A stretch of DNA of 64,000 nucleotides from Magnetaquicoccus sp039908525 (GTDB taxonomy: Bacteria; Pseudomonadota; Magnetococcia; Magnetococcales; Magnetaquicoccaceae): assembly GCA_039908525.1 (NCBI GenBank), contig JAMOAY010000015.1, positions 1-64,000 of the forward strand, in the 5' to 3' direction. Shown here piece after piece: positions 53,272 through 61,757 of this stretch. The notes beneath the pieces were generated by a model, which was not told the DNA's origin, did not search any database, and saw nothing but the letters and a program-made list of their open reading frames with translations. A program made the position numbers and the translations under genes. Each line of letters opens with the position of its first letter. The first letter of the stretch is position 1.

Positions 53272-53313
53272 CTCTGCGCCCATCTCCTGAAGCACACAAG
53301 CAAAAACTCTTAC

Positions 53314-53346
53314 GGGGTGCAGGGGAGATCATCTCCCCGGCACCCC
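53314..53346 (-). terminator. Strong hairpin between pyrC and pyrK
   Basis: GGGGTGC...GCACCCC encloses GGGGAGAT C ATCTCCCC, a nearly perfect 15-bp stem. On the minus strand it follows the pyrC stop by five bases, and AGAGTTTTTG comes a few bases later. It could terminate or attenuate transcription into pyrK, or stabilise the pyrC message end. Confidence 0.55.
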
Positions 53347-53351
53347 CACTC

Positions 53352-54653
53352 CTACTCGGCACCGTCCCGATAGACCGTTCTGCCCGCCAGCAGTGTCTGT
53401 TTGACTCTTCCCTTGACCCGCCGGCCATGAAAACAGGTGTTTTTGCTCTTGCTGCGCAACCGCCGGGCATCCACCGTCCAACTCTCCTCGGGATCAAACA
53501 ACACCACGTCCGCCGCCTGCCCGACAGACAACGTGCCCAACGGAAGACCCAACAAACGGGCCGGATTGCAGCTCATGGCTGCCAGACAGTCGGAAAGAGT
53601 CAACACCCCATCGCGCACCAACTCCAGACTGACCGGCAACAGGGTCTCCAAACCAATCACCCCATTGGCGGCACAACAGAACTCCACCCGCTTGTCCTCT
53701 TCAGCATGGGGCGCATGGTCGGTGGCAATAACACCGATCACCCCCCGAGCCAACCCCTCCAACAAGGCAGCCCGATCCGTGCTACTGCGCAACGGCGGCG
53801 ACATCTTGGCATCCGTGTCATAACCCAACACCGCCTCGTCGGTGAGGGAGAAATGGTGCGGCGTCACCTCACAACTGACCGGCAGCCCCGCCGCCCTGGC
53901 CCGACCCACCGCCTCCACCGCCTCCGCCGTGGAAACATGAGCCACATGATAACGCCCACCGGTCAGTGCCGCCAGACGCAGATCCCGGTCCACGATGACC
54001 GACTCCGCCGCACCGGGAATCCCCGCCAATCCCAAACGGCTGGCCACCAGCCCCTCATGCATGCAACCATTCGCCACCAGGCTCAGATCCTCGGCATGCT
54101 GAATGAGCAACGCCCCAAACATGCGCGCATACTCCAAGGCCCGACGCATCACACCGCTGTCGGTCACCGGTCGCCCGTCATCCGAAAAAGCGACACAACC
54201 GGCCCGCAACAACAACCCCATCTCGGTCAACATCTCTCCCTGCAAACCCCTGGTGATGGCGCCGATGGGAAAAACCCGCGCCAAACCCACGGTTCTGGCC
54301 CGTTCCAGGATATAACCCACCACACTGGGATCATCGGTGACCGGTCGGGTGTTGGGCATGGCCGCCATGGCGGTCACCCCACCCGCCGCCGCCGCCCGAC
54401 AGCCACTGGCGATGTCCTCCTTGTACTCATACCCAGGCTCGCGCAAGTGAACATGCATGTCCACCAAACCCGGCGCCACCACCAACCCATCGGCCTGGAT
54501 GACCGGGCAATCCGGCGACACCGTCAAACGGCCCACCGCCTGAATCACCCCACCCACCAGCAACACATCCGCAGTCTCATCCAGACCATTGGCCGGGTCC
54601 ACCACACGCCCCCCCCGGATCAGCACACTGTTCGACTCAGACGGGTTGTTCAT
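53352..54653 (-). CDS. pyrC: Dihydroorotase (class I)
   Basis: 433 residues. Cyclises carbamoyl aspartate to dihydroorotate. The metal-binding DMHVHLREPG, a histidine in VSCEVTPHHFSLTD and the catalytic Asp in VIATDHAPHAEEDK are present. GGAGGTGAG precedes the ATG at 54653, one base after the pyrB stop, so the two are coupled, as in many pyrBC operons. Confidence 0.96.
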   Translation of the reverse strand: MNNPSESNSVLIRGGRVVDPANGLDETADVLLVGGVIQAVGRLTVSPDCPVIQADGLVVAPGLVDMHVHLREPGYEYKEDIASGCRAAAAGGVTAMAAMPNTRPVTDDPSVVGYILERARTVGLARVFPIGAITRGLQGEMLTEMGLLLRAGCVAFSDDGRPVTDSGVMRRALEYARMFGALLIQHAEDLSLVANGCMHEGLVASRLGLAGIPGAAESVIVDRDLRLAALTGGRYHVAHVSTAEAVEAVGRARAAGLPVSCEVTPHHFSLTDEAVLGYDTDAKMSPPLRSSTDRAALLEGLARGVIGVIATDHAPHAEEDKRVEFCCAANGVIGLETLLPVSLELVRDGVLTLSDCLAAMSCNPARLLGLPLGTLSVGQAADVVLFDPEESWTVDARRLRSKSKNTCFHGRRVKGRVKQTLLAGRTVYRDGAE

Positions 54654-54654
54654 C

Positions 54655-55620
54655 TCACCTCCGCACCCCGGCACCACACAATAGATAGAGGACGGCCATG
54701 CGCACCGCCAAACCGTTGGCCACCTGCTCCAGAATCACCGAACAATCGGGATCATCCGCCACCTCCGAGGCAATCTCCACCCCCCGATTGATCGGCCCGG
54801 GGTGCATGACGATGGCCCCGGGATCCGCCTGCCGCAGACGGGCACGGTTCAAGCCCCAGAATTCGGCATACTCCCGCACACTGGGCAGATAGGGACTGTT
54901 CATCCGCTCATTCTGCAGACGCAACATCATGACCACCTGCGCCCCGGCCAACCCCTCCTCCATGCGATGATGGACCGTCACCCCAAACGCCTCGGCCGCC
55001 TGGCTGGGCATCAGGGTGGCCGGACCGACAAAGCGCACCTCGGCCCCCAGGGTCCTGAGACCGATGGCGTTGGAACGGGCCACCCGGGAGTGGAGCACAT
55101 CCCCACAAATGGCCACCACCAGACCGGCAAACGACTCCCGCCCCAACAGGGGCAGATGGTCCTGGATGGTCAGCAGATCCAGCAACCCCTGGGTGGGATG
55201 CTCATGGCGACCATCCCCGGCATTGACCAGGGCGGCGTCGAGATTGTGGGCCAGAAACTCCAGCACCCCCGATTCGGGATGCCGAATCACCACCACATCC
55301 GGGTTCATGGCCTGCAGATTGGCCAGGGTGTCCAACAAGGTCTCACCCTTCTTGACCGAACTGGAGGCCACCGACATGTTCACCACATCCGCCGACATGC
55401 GCTTGCCAGCCAGTTCAAAGGAGGTGCGGGTACGGGTGGAGTTCTCAAAAAAAAGATTGATGACCGTCTTGCCACGCAAGGTCGGCACCTTCTTGATCTC
55501 CCGCCGGTTGACCTCACGCAGGGAAACGGCGGTATCCAACAGCGCGTCAATCTCCTCCCGGCTCAGGCCCGCCATGCCCAGAAGATGCTTGCGAGTCCAG
55601 AGATTTCCTGCCGATCGCAT
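54655..55620 (-). CDS. pyrB: Aspartate carbamoyltransferase catalytic subunit
   Basis: 321 residues. Carbamoyl-phosphate-binding FFENSTRTRTSFE and HPTQGLLDL motifs, MHPGPINRG near the C-terminus. No pyrI regulatory subunit follows; the gene is joined directly to pyrC, as in the ATCase-dihydroorotase complexes of many bacteria. GAGG precedes the ATG at 55620. pyrR is 57 bases upstream. Confidence 0.97.
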   Translation of the reverse strand: MRSAGNLWTRKHLLGMAGLSREEIDALLDTAVSLREVNRREIKKVPTLRGKTVINLFFENSTRTRTSFELAGKRMSADVVNMSVASSSVKKGETLLDTLANLQAMNPDVVVIRHPESGVLEFLAHNLDAALVNAGDGRHEHPTQGLLDLLTIQDHLPLLGRESFAGLVVAICGDVLHSRVARSNAIGLRTLGAEVRFVGPATLMPSQAAEAFGVTVHHRMEEGLAGAQVVMMLRLQNERMNSPYLPSVREYAEFWGLNRARLRQADPGAIVMHPGPINRGVEIASEVADDPDCSVILEQVANGLAVRMAVLYLLCGAGVRR

Positions 55621-55677
55621 CGAATTGCCTCGTCTATAATAAAGGTTGTCGAGTCTGTTGCCGACATCCGGAACCCC

Positions 55678-56244
55678 TCACTCCCGCAGCCTGCGCCGTA
55701 CCACATGCATGGTATCGCCCTGATCCAACAGTTTGATAAAGCTCCCCTCGACCGGTTCCACCACCAGCCCCACATGCTGGGGCTGAATGGGCAGCTGCCG
55801 CCCGCCCCGGTCCACCAGGACCAGCAGCTCCACCCGCTCCGGACGACCATAATCAAACAGAGCATTCATGGCCGCCCGGATGGTACGCCCCGTAAACAGC
55901 ACATCATCCACCAGAATCACCGAGCGGTCATCGATATCCATTTGCAGGTCGGTCTCACCGACCACCGGATTGGGACCGATGGTGTCCAAATCATCCCGAT
56001 AAAAGGTGATGTCCAAAAATCCGAGGGGAATTGGCTGCTGCAGGCGATGACTCAACTGCCGACAGAGCCGCTCGGCCACCCGTGCCCCCCCGCGACGAAT
56101 GCCAATCACCACCCAGGCGTCGGCATGTTGCCGATGGGATGGACGGGCCAGCCAATCGGCATGCAACCGCTCGGCCAGAGTGTCGATCAGGGCCAGGGTC
56201 TGCGCAGGAGAGAGCAGCACTTCGTCAACACATGGGGAAGACAT
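55678..56244 (-). CDS. pyrR: Bifunctional pyr operon regulator / uracil phosphoribosyltransferase PyrR
   Basis: 188 residues. The PRPP-binding motif is VILVDDVLFTGRTIRAAM, and GIRRGGARVAERL and LDITFYRDDL are typical of PyrR. In Gram-positives it attenuates pyr mRNA on UMP binding; in Pseudomonadota either attenuation or only the enzyme activity is known. ATG at 56244. It is first in the pyrR-pyrB-pyrC-pyrK run. Confidence 0.94.
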   Translation of the reverse strand: MSSPCVDEVLLSPAQTLALIDTLAERLHADWLARPSHRQHADAWVVIGIRRGGARVAERLCRQLSHRLQQPIPLGFLDITFYRDDLDTIGPNPVVGETDLQMDIDDRSVILVDDVLFTGRTIRAAMNALFDYGRPERVELLVLVDRGGRQLPIQPQHVGLVVEPVEGSFIKLLDQGDTMHVVRRRLRE

Positions 56245-56319
56245 GGCAGGCAACCTTTTCTTTCACAAAGTGGAACGACAGATCCGACTTGGCCATCACG
56301 TGCAAAAAAGGGCCGTGAT

Positions 56320-56811
56320 TTATTCACCAACCATTTTCAGCGCCTGGTCGAGCGTCGCATTGGACAGATACATGCCACTGTCACGAAGAGATTCCAATAC
56401 TGGACGAGCCGCCACAATTCGCCCAGCCTGCTTTGCAGACAGAACCAAGCCAATGGTACCGCGAAGTTGCAACCCCAATGCTTCCGCACAGCGCCGTCCG
56501 GCCAAATCGTCAAGCACTGCTACACTGCCCGGAAAGAGCATCGACAACGCCAACACGGAGGACTCCCCCACCCCCAGGTTTCAGGCCAGAATTTCTGTCG
56601 GAATGGTCGCACCGGGCTTGACCTCAAGCCAGGGGTGTGCAAGAAGAGCGCGAGCCGTTGGATCCTCATTGCCGTAGGCCCGTATTTCCCTTGCTACCGG
56701 TTCAGGAACCCATACCGTAGCCGACTCGCGCAACAGGTACATCAAGCCTGCCTCAGCCAAGTGGATCAATGGTGAGGCATCGACAATCCAACGCTCCCCC
56801 GACTCGCTCAT
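56320..56811 (-). pseudogene. DUF3368 PIN-like toxin interrupted by an in-frame TGA
   Basis: One continuous frame of 163 codons is broken by TGA at 56583-56581. The first part (WIVDASPLIHLAEAGLMYLL, a PIN-type Asp motif; VPEPVAREIRAYG) ends IPTEILA. After the stop the frame resumes NLGVGESSVLALSM, then AVLDDLAGRRCAEALGL, the second PIN acidic motif. A Trp codon (TGG to TGA) is the simplest missing residue. Paired with a UPF0175 antitoxin by an ATGA overlap. Probably an inactivated toxin. Confidence 0.85.
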
Positions 56812-57071
56812 GCCGTATGCGTCTCCAAACCCAACTCTCGGGCAAGGCTTTCCTTTGTCAGGGTAAACACCTCCGCTCCGGCCTGCGCCAGGGTCCGAAT
56901 AAAATCCCGCCGATTCAGACCCGCCAATTCAGCAGCCCGCTCCTGGGAGATTGTGCCTTGCCTATACCAGTGCATCGCTGCTGCCAGCTTCATTTCCTGC
57001 ACGAATTCATCGGGAGAACGCTGCAAGGCCTCGATGGAGGAATCAGGCACGGTCACGGTTAATAAGGTCAT
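56808..57071 (-). CDS. UPF0175 family antitoxin
   Basis: 87 residues. The UPF0175 pattern includes AAAMHWYRQGTISQERAAELAGLNRRDF, an HTH-like segment. UPF0175 proteins are predicted antitoxins and regulators paired with DUF3368 PIN-like toxins. AAGGA precedes the ATG at 57071. Its stop overlaps the toxin start by four bases. Intact, unlike its partner. Confidence 0.85.
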   Translation of the reverse strand: MTLLTVTVPDSSIEALQRSPDEFVQEMKLAAAMHWYRQGTISQERAAELAGLNRRDFIRTLAQAGAEVFTLTKESLARELGLETHTA

Positions 57072-57190
57072 TGTTTGTCCTTTCCACGGTGCATGGCCGA
57101 TGAATGGTCGGTTTCTGCTTGATTGTTGACATTCCGGACATCCCGGAAGGCAGAACAATCATATCTCTACCCAGCTCTGCACACCACATA

Positions 57191-57228
57191 AAAAAAAGAG
57201 GGAGCGGATGACCGCCCCCCCTTTCTCG
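57191..57228 (-). terminator. Rho-independent terminator of the porin gene
   Basis: On the minus strand GGGGGCGG TCAT CCGCTCCC forms a stem with one mismatch, followed by a run of seven or more T, about 30 bases past the porin stop. Confidence 0.85.
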
Positions 57229-57257
57229 AGGTACTACCAATCAACCAGCCTGGAAGA

Positions 57258-58760
57258 TTAGAAGGTCATCTTCACAGTGGCTTCGATAACATGCATGGTG
57301 TCGCTTCCGGTTGTGCCGGCACCGGAATTCGAAGTCGTGCCCAGCACATGTCCACCGCCGCCCAGGGCTTCGTTGGAATTGTCCTTGTTGTTCGGATCCA
57401 CCACAACACCGGTCACGGCCAGCGTGGTCGCCGGGTTCAGCTTGGTGGCCACTTCCACACCACCGCCCCAGGCGCTGGTGGTACGGAAGTTCGAGGCACT
57501 ACCCGCACCAGCGACGGCATTGCCCACGGTCTGATCCTCAACCACCGACGCGAAGTCGATCATGGGGGTGATGGTCCAGTTCGGGGCCGGGACGAAGGTC
57601 ACACTGGCACCAATCGCCATCATGTTCTCCTCAGGAGAAGAGCCGGCGGCATAGGCCCAGGTGTTCATCAGGTCTTGCGCACCGGGACCACCCAGGTCCC
57701 AGGTCTTGGACCAGTTCGGGTTACGGCTGGTGATGGCGGTGAAATTCTCGCTGGCATACAAGCCATACGCATTCCAGGTGCTGCCTTTGGACAGGCCCGA
57801 CAGATCACCCTTCAAGCGCAAGGCACCCAGACCGCCACCGCTGTCCATGCGGTTGGCAATGGCAGACAGAGGCGTGCTGCCCGAGGTGACAACGTTCCGT
57901 GCCGCAGCGCTCGTACCACGCATACCGGTCTCCCAGATGGCGGTACCGGTCACATCCACACCACCCAGCATGGTGTTCAAGGTCAGGGCCAACCAGCCGT
58001 CGGTCATCGTGGTGCCGGGGGTACCCACACCCAGGTTCACGAGGGCGCTGTCCTTGTCCGCATGCAGGTAGGCGCCGGTCACACCATAGTTGACATTGTT
58101 GACTTTGCCGAACAGGGCGAGGATGTACAGATCGGTATCATCATCGTTGGAACCCCACCCACCCACCGACAGGCCCGTTCCGCCACTGCCGACGCCGTTG
58201 GTGTTGGACGAACCCCGACCGAACGTGCCCTCATTGATCTTGACATCCGCCAGCACGGCCGTCACATCGCCAAAGGTCTTGGAGAGTTTGATGGCACCAA
58301 AACCGGTATCGTCATTGTTCACCAGGAGATTGTCGTTCAACGAAGCAGGCATCACACCCGTCTTGACGCCAACACCCCAGGCCTCGGTCTCCAACCAAGC
58401 CTTGCGGATGTTCCAGGTACCGGCCGTGGCTGCGGCATTGGAAGCGAAAGGCACACCAGCACCACCACCATTCAGGACCGAACCATCAGCACCGGTCACC
58501 ACCTGGCTATCCAGAACCCGGGTCACCAAATGGGCATGCGTGGTCTTGTCGTGGATGAAATCCATGTTCAACTGCAACCGCTGCGACCAGCCCTGGATGG
58601 TATCGGCATTGCCCACTTCCTTGCTCACCGTGCTGTCGGCATCCTGCATGCGGAACATGTAGTACCCGCCCATCTTGACTTCGCCCGCTTGGGAGTTCTG
58701 GGGGGCGGCCATGAGGAGGGTGGCCAGAGCGGCTGCACCCAAAACCAGTGACTTCTTCAT
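57258..58760 (-). CDS. Outer membrane porin
   Basis: 500 residues. A signal peptide (LVLGAAALATLLMAAPQNSQA) precedes GEVKMGGYYMFRMQ, alternating amphipathic strands throughout and a terminal Phe (EATVKMTF), the outer-membrane insertion signature. Gly/Ser/Asn-rich loops suggest extracellular turns. Low Cys and abundant Asn/Thr set its composition apart from its neighbours, as usual for porins. Monocistronic, with its own promoter and terminator. Confidence 0.9.
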   Translation of the reverse strand: MKKSLVLGAAALATLLMAAPQNSQAGEVKMGGYYMFRMQDADSTVSKEVGNADTIQGWSQRLQLNMDFIHDKTTHAHLVTRVLDSQVVTGADGSVLNGGGAGVPFASNAAATAGTWNIRKAWLETEAWGVGVKTGVMPASLNDNLLVNNDDTGFGAIKLSKTFGDVTAVLADVKINEGTFGRGSSNTNGVGSGGTGLSVGGWGSNDDDTDLYILALFGKVNNVNYGVTGAYLHADKDSALVNLGVGTPGTTMTDGWLALTLNTMLGGVDVTGTAIWETGMRGTSAAARNVVTSGSTPLSAIANRMDSGGGLGALRLKGDLSGLSKGSTWNAYGLYASENFTAITSRNPNWSKTWDLGGPGAQDLMNTWAYAAGSSPEENMMAIGASVTFVPAPNWTITPMIDFASVVEDQTVGNAVAGAGSASNFRTTSAWGGGVEVATKLNPATTLAVTGVVVDPNNKDNSNEALGGGGHVLGTTSNSGAGTTGSDTMHVIEATVKMTF

Positions 58761-58885
58761 TGCTTACTTCTCCTTTGTCTTGAGAGAACCTGTACCCCCG
58801 GACAACCCGGAAGCCTTTATCTCGAATGAACTGTGTATTCTTTGCAACACCCTGTTGCCAATCTGCAACATACTCGTTCGGAACG

Positions 58886-58914
58886 CTTATAGACGACTGC
58901 TCGACCGACGTCAA
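58886..58914 (-). promoter_or_regulatory. Strong sigma70-type promoter of the porin gene
   Basis: On the minus strand TTGACG (58914-58909) and TATAAG (58891-58886) are separated by exactly 17 bases, giving a leader of about 120 bases before the porin ATG. Confidence 0.75.
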
Positions 58915-59329
58915 GAAAAAAATTGAACCCCTCTGCACTTTTTTTCTGGACATCGGCATGAACGGCTCTTTCTACATCCCGACTGGGCTTCTGCTGCCCG
59001 ACCCTGCCCTTGCTGCCTAATAGAGCAACCCGTGTGCCATGTTTTTTTATGGTCTTTAAAATAGTAACATGATGTTTTTATTTATATAAATTTAGAAAGG
59101 TCGATATAGTTGCATTCATGCAACAGTGTCACATATCTGCCATAACCCATTATTGAACGAATGTGATTTGACTGGGGGGGGTGCCAGGGCAGGCACAAAA
59201 AGCCGGGATCAAAAGGTGACCAAGGTCGCGTGTCACCCCATGAAAAACAGGGAAATTTGTTCCCAACGCCATGCAGAAAGGGTATTCTTGAGACAAAGCA
59301 CATCGTATCGGGTATCGGGAGGATTTGCC
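58915..59329. other. Intergenic region with an AT-rich block
   Basis: About 415 bases without a supported gene. Positions 59037-59125 are strikingly AT-rich for this genome and contain a palindrome TTGCAT TC ATGCAA (about 59111-59124), a possible operator for either divergent gene. No tRNA or clear small RNA seen. Confidence 0.5.
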
Positions 59330-59920
59330 ATGACACAGACCGTAACACTTGAAGATATCTGGAAACTCTTCCAGGAAACCGACCGAAAATTTCAGGAAAC
59401 CGACCGCCAGTTCAAGGAGACCGACCGCAAATTCCAGGAAACCGACCGCCAGTGCAGGGAGACCGACATGAAAATCAAAGAGGTTTCCAAGTTGATTGAC
59501 AGACTGGGTGGCCGCCTGGGAGAGTTTGTGGAGGGGTTGGTGGCCCCTGCCTGCAGAAGCCTGTTTGCAGAAAGAGGGATACCTGTGCACAGAGTCAGCC
59601 GACGGGTGGAGGCCGACCTGCCGGGCGGTCACCACATGGAGATCGATCTGCTCGTGGTGAACACCGATGCCGTTGCGCTGGTGGAGGTCAAAAGCAAACT
59701 GGCGATAGAGGATGTGCGGGAACATCTGACGCGCCTGTCGGAGTTCAAAGAGTTCTTCCCTGAACATACGGACAGGCGGGTCATCGGTGCAGTGGCCGGC
59801 ATGGTCATTGCGGAAAACGTGAGCCGTTTTGCCATGGGCAAGGGGCTGTTCGTCATGGAACAATCCGGGGATACCCTGCGGATGGCCAATGACCAGGCAT
59901 TCGTGCCCCGCGCATGGTAA
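59330..59920 (+). CDS. DUF3782-type protein with heptad repeats and PD-(D/E)XK-like core
   Basis: 196 residues. Residues about 15-49 are five heptads of the type FQETDRK, encoded by five 21-bp direct repeats (59372-59476), predicting a short coiled coil. The remainder resembles the DUF3782 nuclease-like fold: EIDLLVVNTDAVALVEVKSKL gives an Asp and an ExK pair. GGAGG lies seven bases before the ATG. Function unknown; such genes occur in expanding families in cyanobacteria and Pseudomonadota. Confidence 0.8.
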   Translation: MTQTVTLEDIWKLFQETDRKFQETDRQFKETDRKFQETDRQCRETDMKIKEVSKLIDRLGGRLGEFVEGLVAPACRSLFAERGIPVHRVSRRVEADLPGGHHMEIDLLVVNTDAVALVEVKSKLAIEDVREHLTRLSEFKEFFPEHTDRRVIGAVAGMVIAENVSRFAMGKGLFVMEQSGDTLRMANDQAFVPRAW

Positions 59921-59968
59921 GTTGAAGTCGGCGGGACCGTCTCATCATGGCAAGTGGTCAGGAGAGCC

Positions 59969-61627
59969 TCAAAAACGGCGCAACTCCGCCGCCGCCGCCG
60001 GCCAGCCCTGTTCTTCCAGCACCCGCGCCGCCGCCAGTCGAGGGTCTTCCGGCAAGTAGCGATTCTCCTCTTGCTTGTTGTGCGGGGCAAAAGCCAGATT
60101 GAGCCACTCCACCAGGGCCCGATCCGCATCCCCTTCCAGAGCCCACACGCGGGCCTGATGAAAGGCCAGGGCACGCTGCACATCCCGGGTCTGTGGCAGG
60201 GCGGCCGCGAGCAACTCCCGCAAACGGGTCACCGGTGCCTGTCTGCCCTGGGTCGTCAGGATAAACAATGCCTTGATGGTCCTGGATTTGACCGCTTCCG
60301 GCCACTCCGTCCCCTTGGCCAACCGGTCCAGCACGGCGTCGATCTCCTCCACGCCCGTCTCCGCACAGGAGGCCAACAGCAACAGACGCTGGCCATCCGC
60401 CTCCAGGCCCGTCAACCCCTCCAGCAGGGCCCATGCCCGCTCCCGGTCGCCTCGGCCTCGGTAAAATTCCGCGTAAGCCAGGCGATACTCCGCAGGCAGC
60501 TCGCCCGTCGGCCACAGCAGATCCGGTCGCAACACGCCTCCCTCTTCCAGCAGACCCAACCGTTCCTGCGCCTCCTGCCGGAGCAGCAGCTCCAACTGGG
60601 CCACCCGCTGTGCACCACCGCTCTGTGCCGCCTTCTCTCCCGGTCGCAGCAAAGCCCGCAGACCGTTCATCCTCTGTTCGGCCCCGCGGCGCAGCGGCTC
60701 GGCCAACTGTCTGTGCTCACCCGTCGGAGCAGCCGTGGCAGAACTGCCCAGCCACTGCTGCAACCAATGAGTATGCAGGCGCAACAAGCGGGGCAGTGGC
60801 CCCTCTTGCCGCAAACCGCTCTCCAACCAGGAGATGGCCGTGTTCCAATGCTGCTGCCGGGCTTCCCAGTTGGCCAGGGCCATGAGTCGCGCCCGCCGGG
60901 CCAGGGGCTCGGCCGGTGCCGCCGACTCTGCCACCTGGCTCATCAGGCCATTCTCCTCCTCGGTCATGCCCCGACGCCGGGCCAGTTCCGCCAAACCGAT
61001 CTGCAACAAGGGATCCTGCTTGGGTCGATCCGGCTCCTGTTCATAAAGGCGAAGTTGCAGCTCTGCCTCCTCCAAAAGATCCTGTTCCAGGGCACACAAA
61101 CCAATGCCCAGTTGCGCCTGAAACCGTTTGGGGTGTTGGGGGTTGGCCAGCAAAAAGGTTCCGTACAAACGCCGCGCCTCCCCACAACAGCCCAACTCGC
61201 GGTGGCTGGCAGCCAGCAACAGATGCAGATCGGGATAGGCGCCCAGTGCCTCCGTCGGCATCTCCTGCAAAAAATCCCGTGCGGCGGCAAACTGCTCCAC
61301 CGCCAACAATGCCTCGGCCTTCAGGCGCAGCCAATCCACCACCGCCAAAGGCGCTCCGCCCTGCTCCAGCACCTCATCGGCCACCCGCAGCACCAGTCGG
61401 GCCGAGCCACCGTTCATCAACCGCCGCGCCAACCCCACCGACAGCAGCGGCTGCTTTCCCACCAGTTCCTGGCCGGACAGTGACTCCTCATGGACCAGCT
61501 CCGGGGGCACCGACTCCGCCACCACCGGCATCGTCAACATCCACAGCAGAGCCCATCTGGCAAAAACCTTCCCGGATCGAACCGGCTCTGTTCGACCACT
61601 TTCCATGCCACCGGCGACATCCGTCAT
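59969..61627 (-). CDS. Exported TPR-like repeat protein of unknown function
   Basis: About 552 residues. A signal peptide (ARWALLWMLTMPVVA) is followed by Ala/Leu/Glu-rich helical repeats with TPR character (AARDFLQEMPTEALGAYPDL; RRLYGTFLLANPQHPKRFQA). ATG at 61627 is chosen because AAGGGA lies eight bases upstream; ATG at 61663 has none. Same strand as, and downstream of, the AsmA gene by about 130 bases. Probably a periplasmic scaffold. Confidence 0.75.
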   Translation of the reverse strand: MTDVAGGMESGRTEPVRSGKVFARWALLWMLTMPVVAESVPPELVHEESLSGQELVGKQPLLSVGLARRLMNGGSARLVLRVADEVLEQGGAPLAVVDWLRLKAEALLAVEQFAAARDFLQEMPTEALGAYPDLHLLLAASHRELGCCGEARRLYGTFLLANPQHPKRFQAQLGIGLCALEQDLLEEAELQLRLYEQEPDRPKQDPLLQIGLAELARRRGMTEEENGLMSQVAESAAPAEPLARRARLMALANWEARQQHWNTAISWLESGLRQEGPLPRLLRLHTHWLQQWLGSSATAAPTGEHRQLAEPLRRGAEQRMNGLRALLRPGEKAAQSGGAQRVAQLELLLRQEAQERLGLLEEGGVLRPDLLWPTGELPAEYRLAYAEFYRGRGDRERAWALLEGLTGLEADGQRLLLLASCAETGVEEIDAVLDRLAKGTEWPEAVKSRTIKALFILTTQGRQAPVTRLRELLAAALPQTRDVQRALAFHQARVWALEGDADRALVEWLNLAFAPHNKQEENRYLPEDPRLAAARVLEEQGWPAAAAELRRF

Positions 61628-61757
61628 AACCGACATTCCCTTCGACACCCTGGCCTTGATCATTGTTTGGTTTAAGAATTGTCTGGTTTAAGACAGGGGC
61701 TTCTCCCCCGGTTCCCCACCAGGAGGATCATCCCCTTGGTGCCTGGCCGCCGGGAGG

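Noticed and set aside
56581..56583. TGA as a possible selenocysteine codon in the DUF3368 gene
   Set aside because: No SECIS-like hairpin follows, and selenoproteins are not known in this family; a nonsense mutation of a Trp codon is simpler.
59954..61483. Plus-strand open frame of 509 codons opposite the TPR-like gene
   Set aside because: Gln/Pro/Leu-rich antisense shadow without a ribosome site; the minus-strand gene has a signal peptide and repeats.
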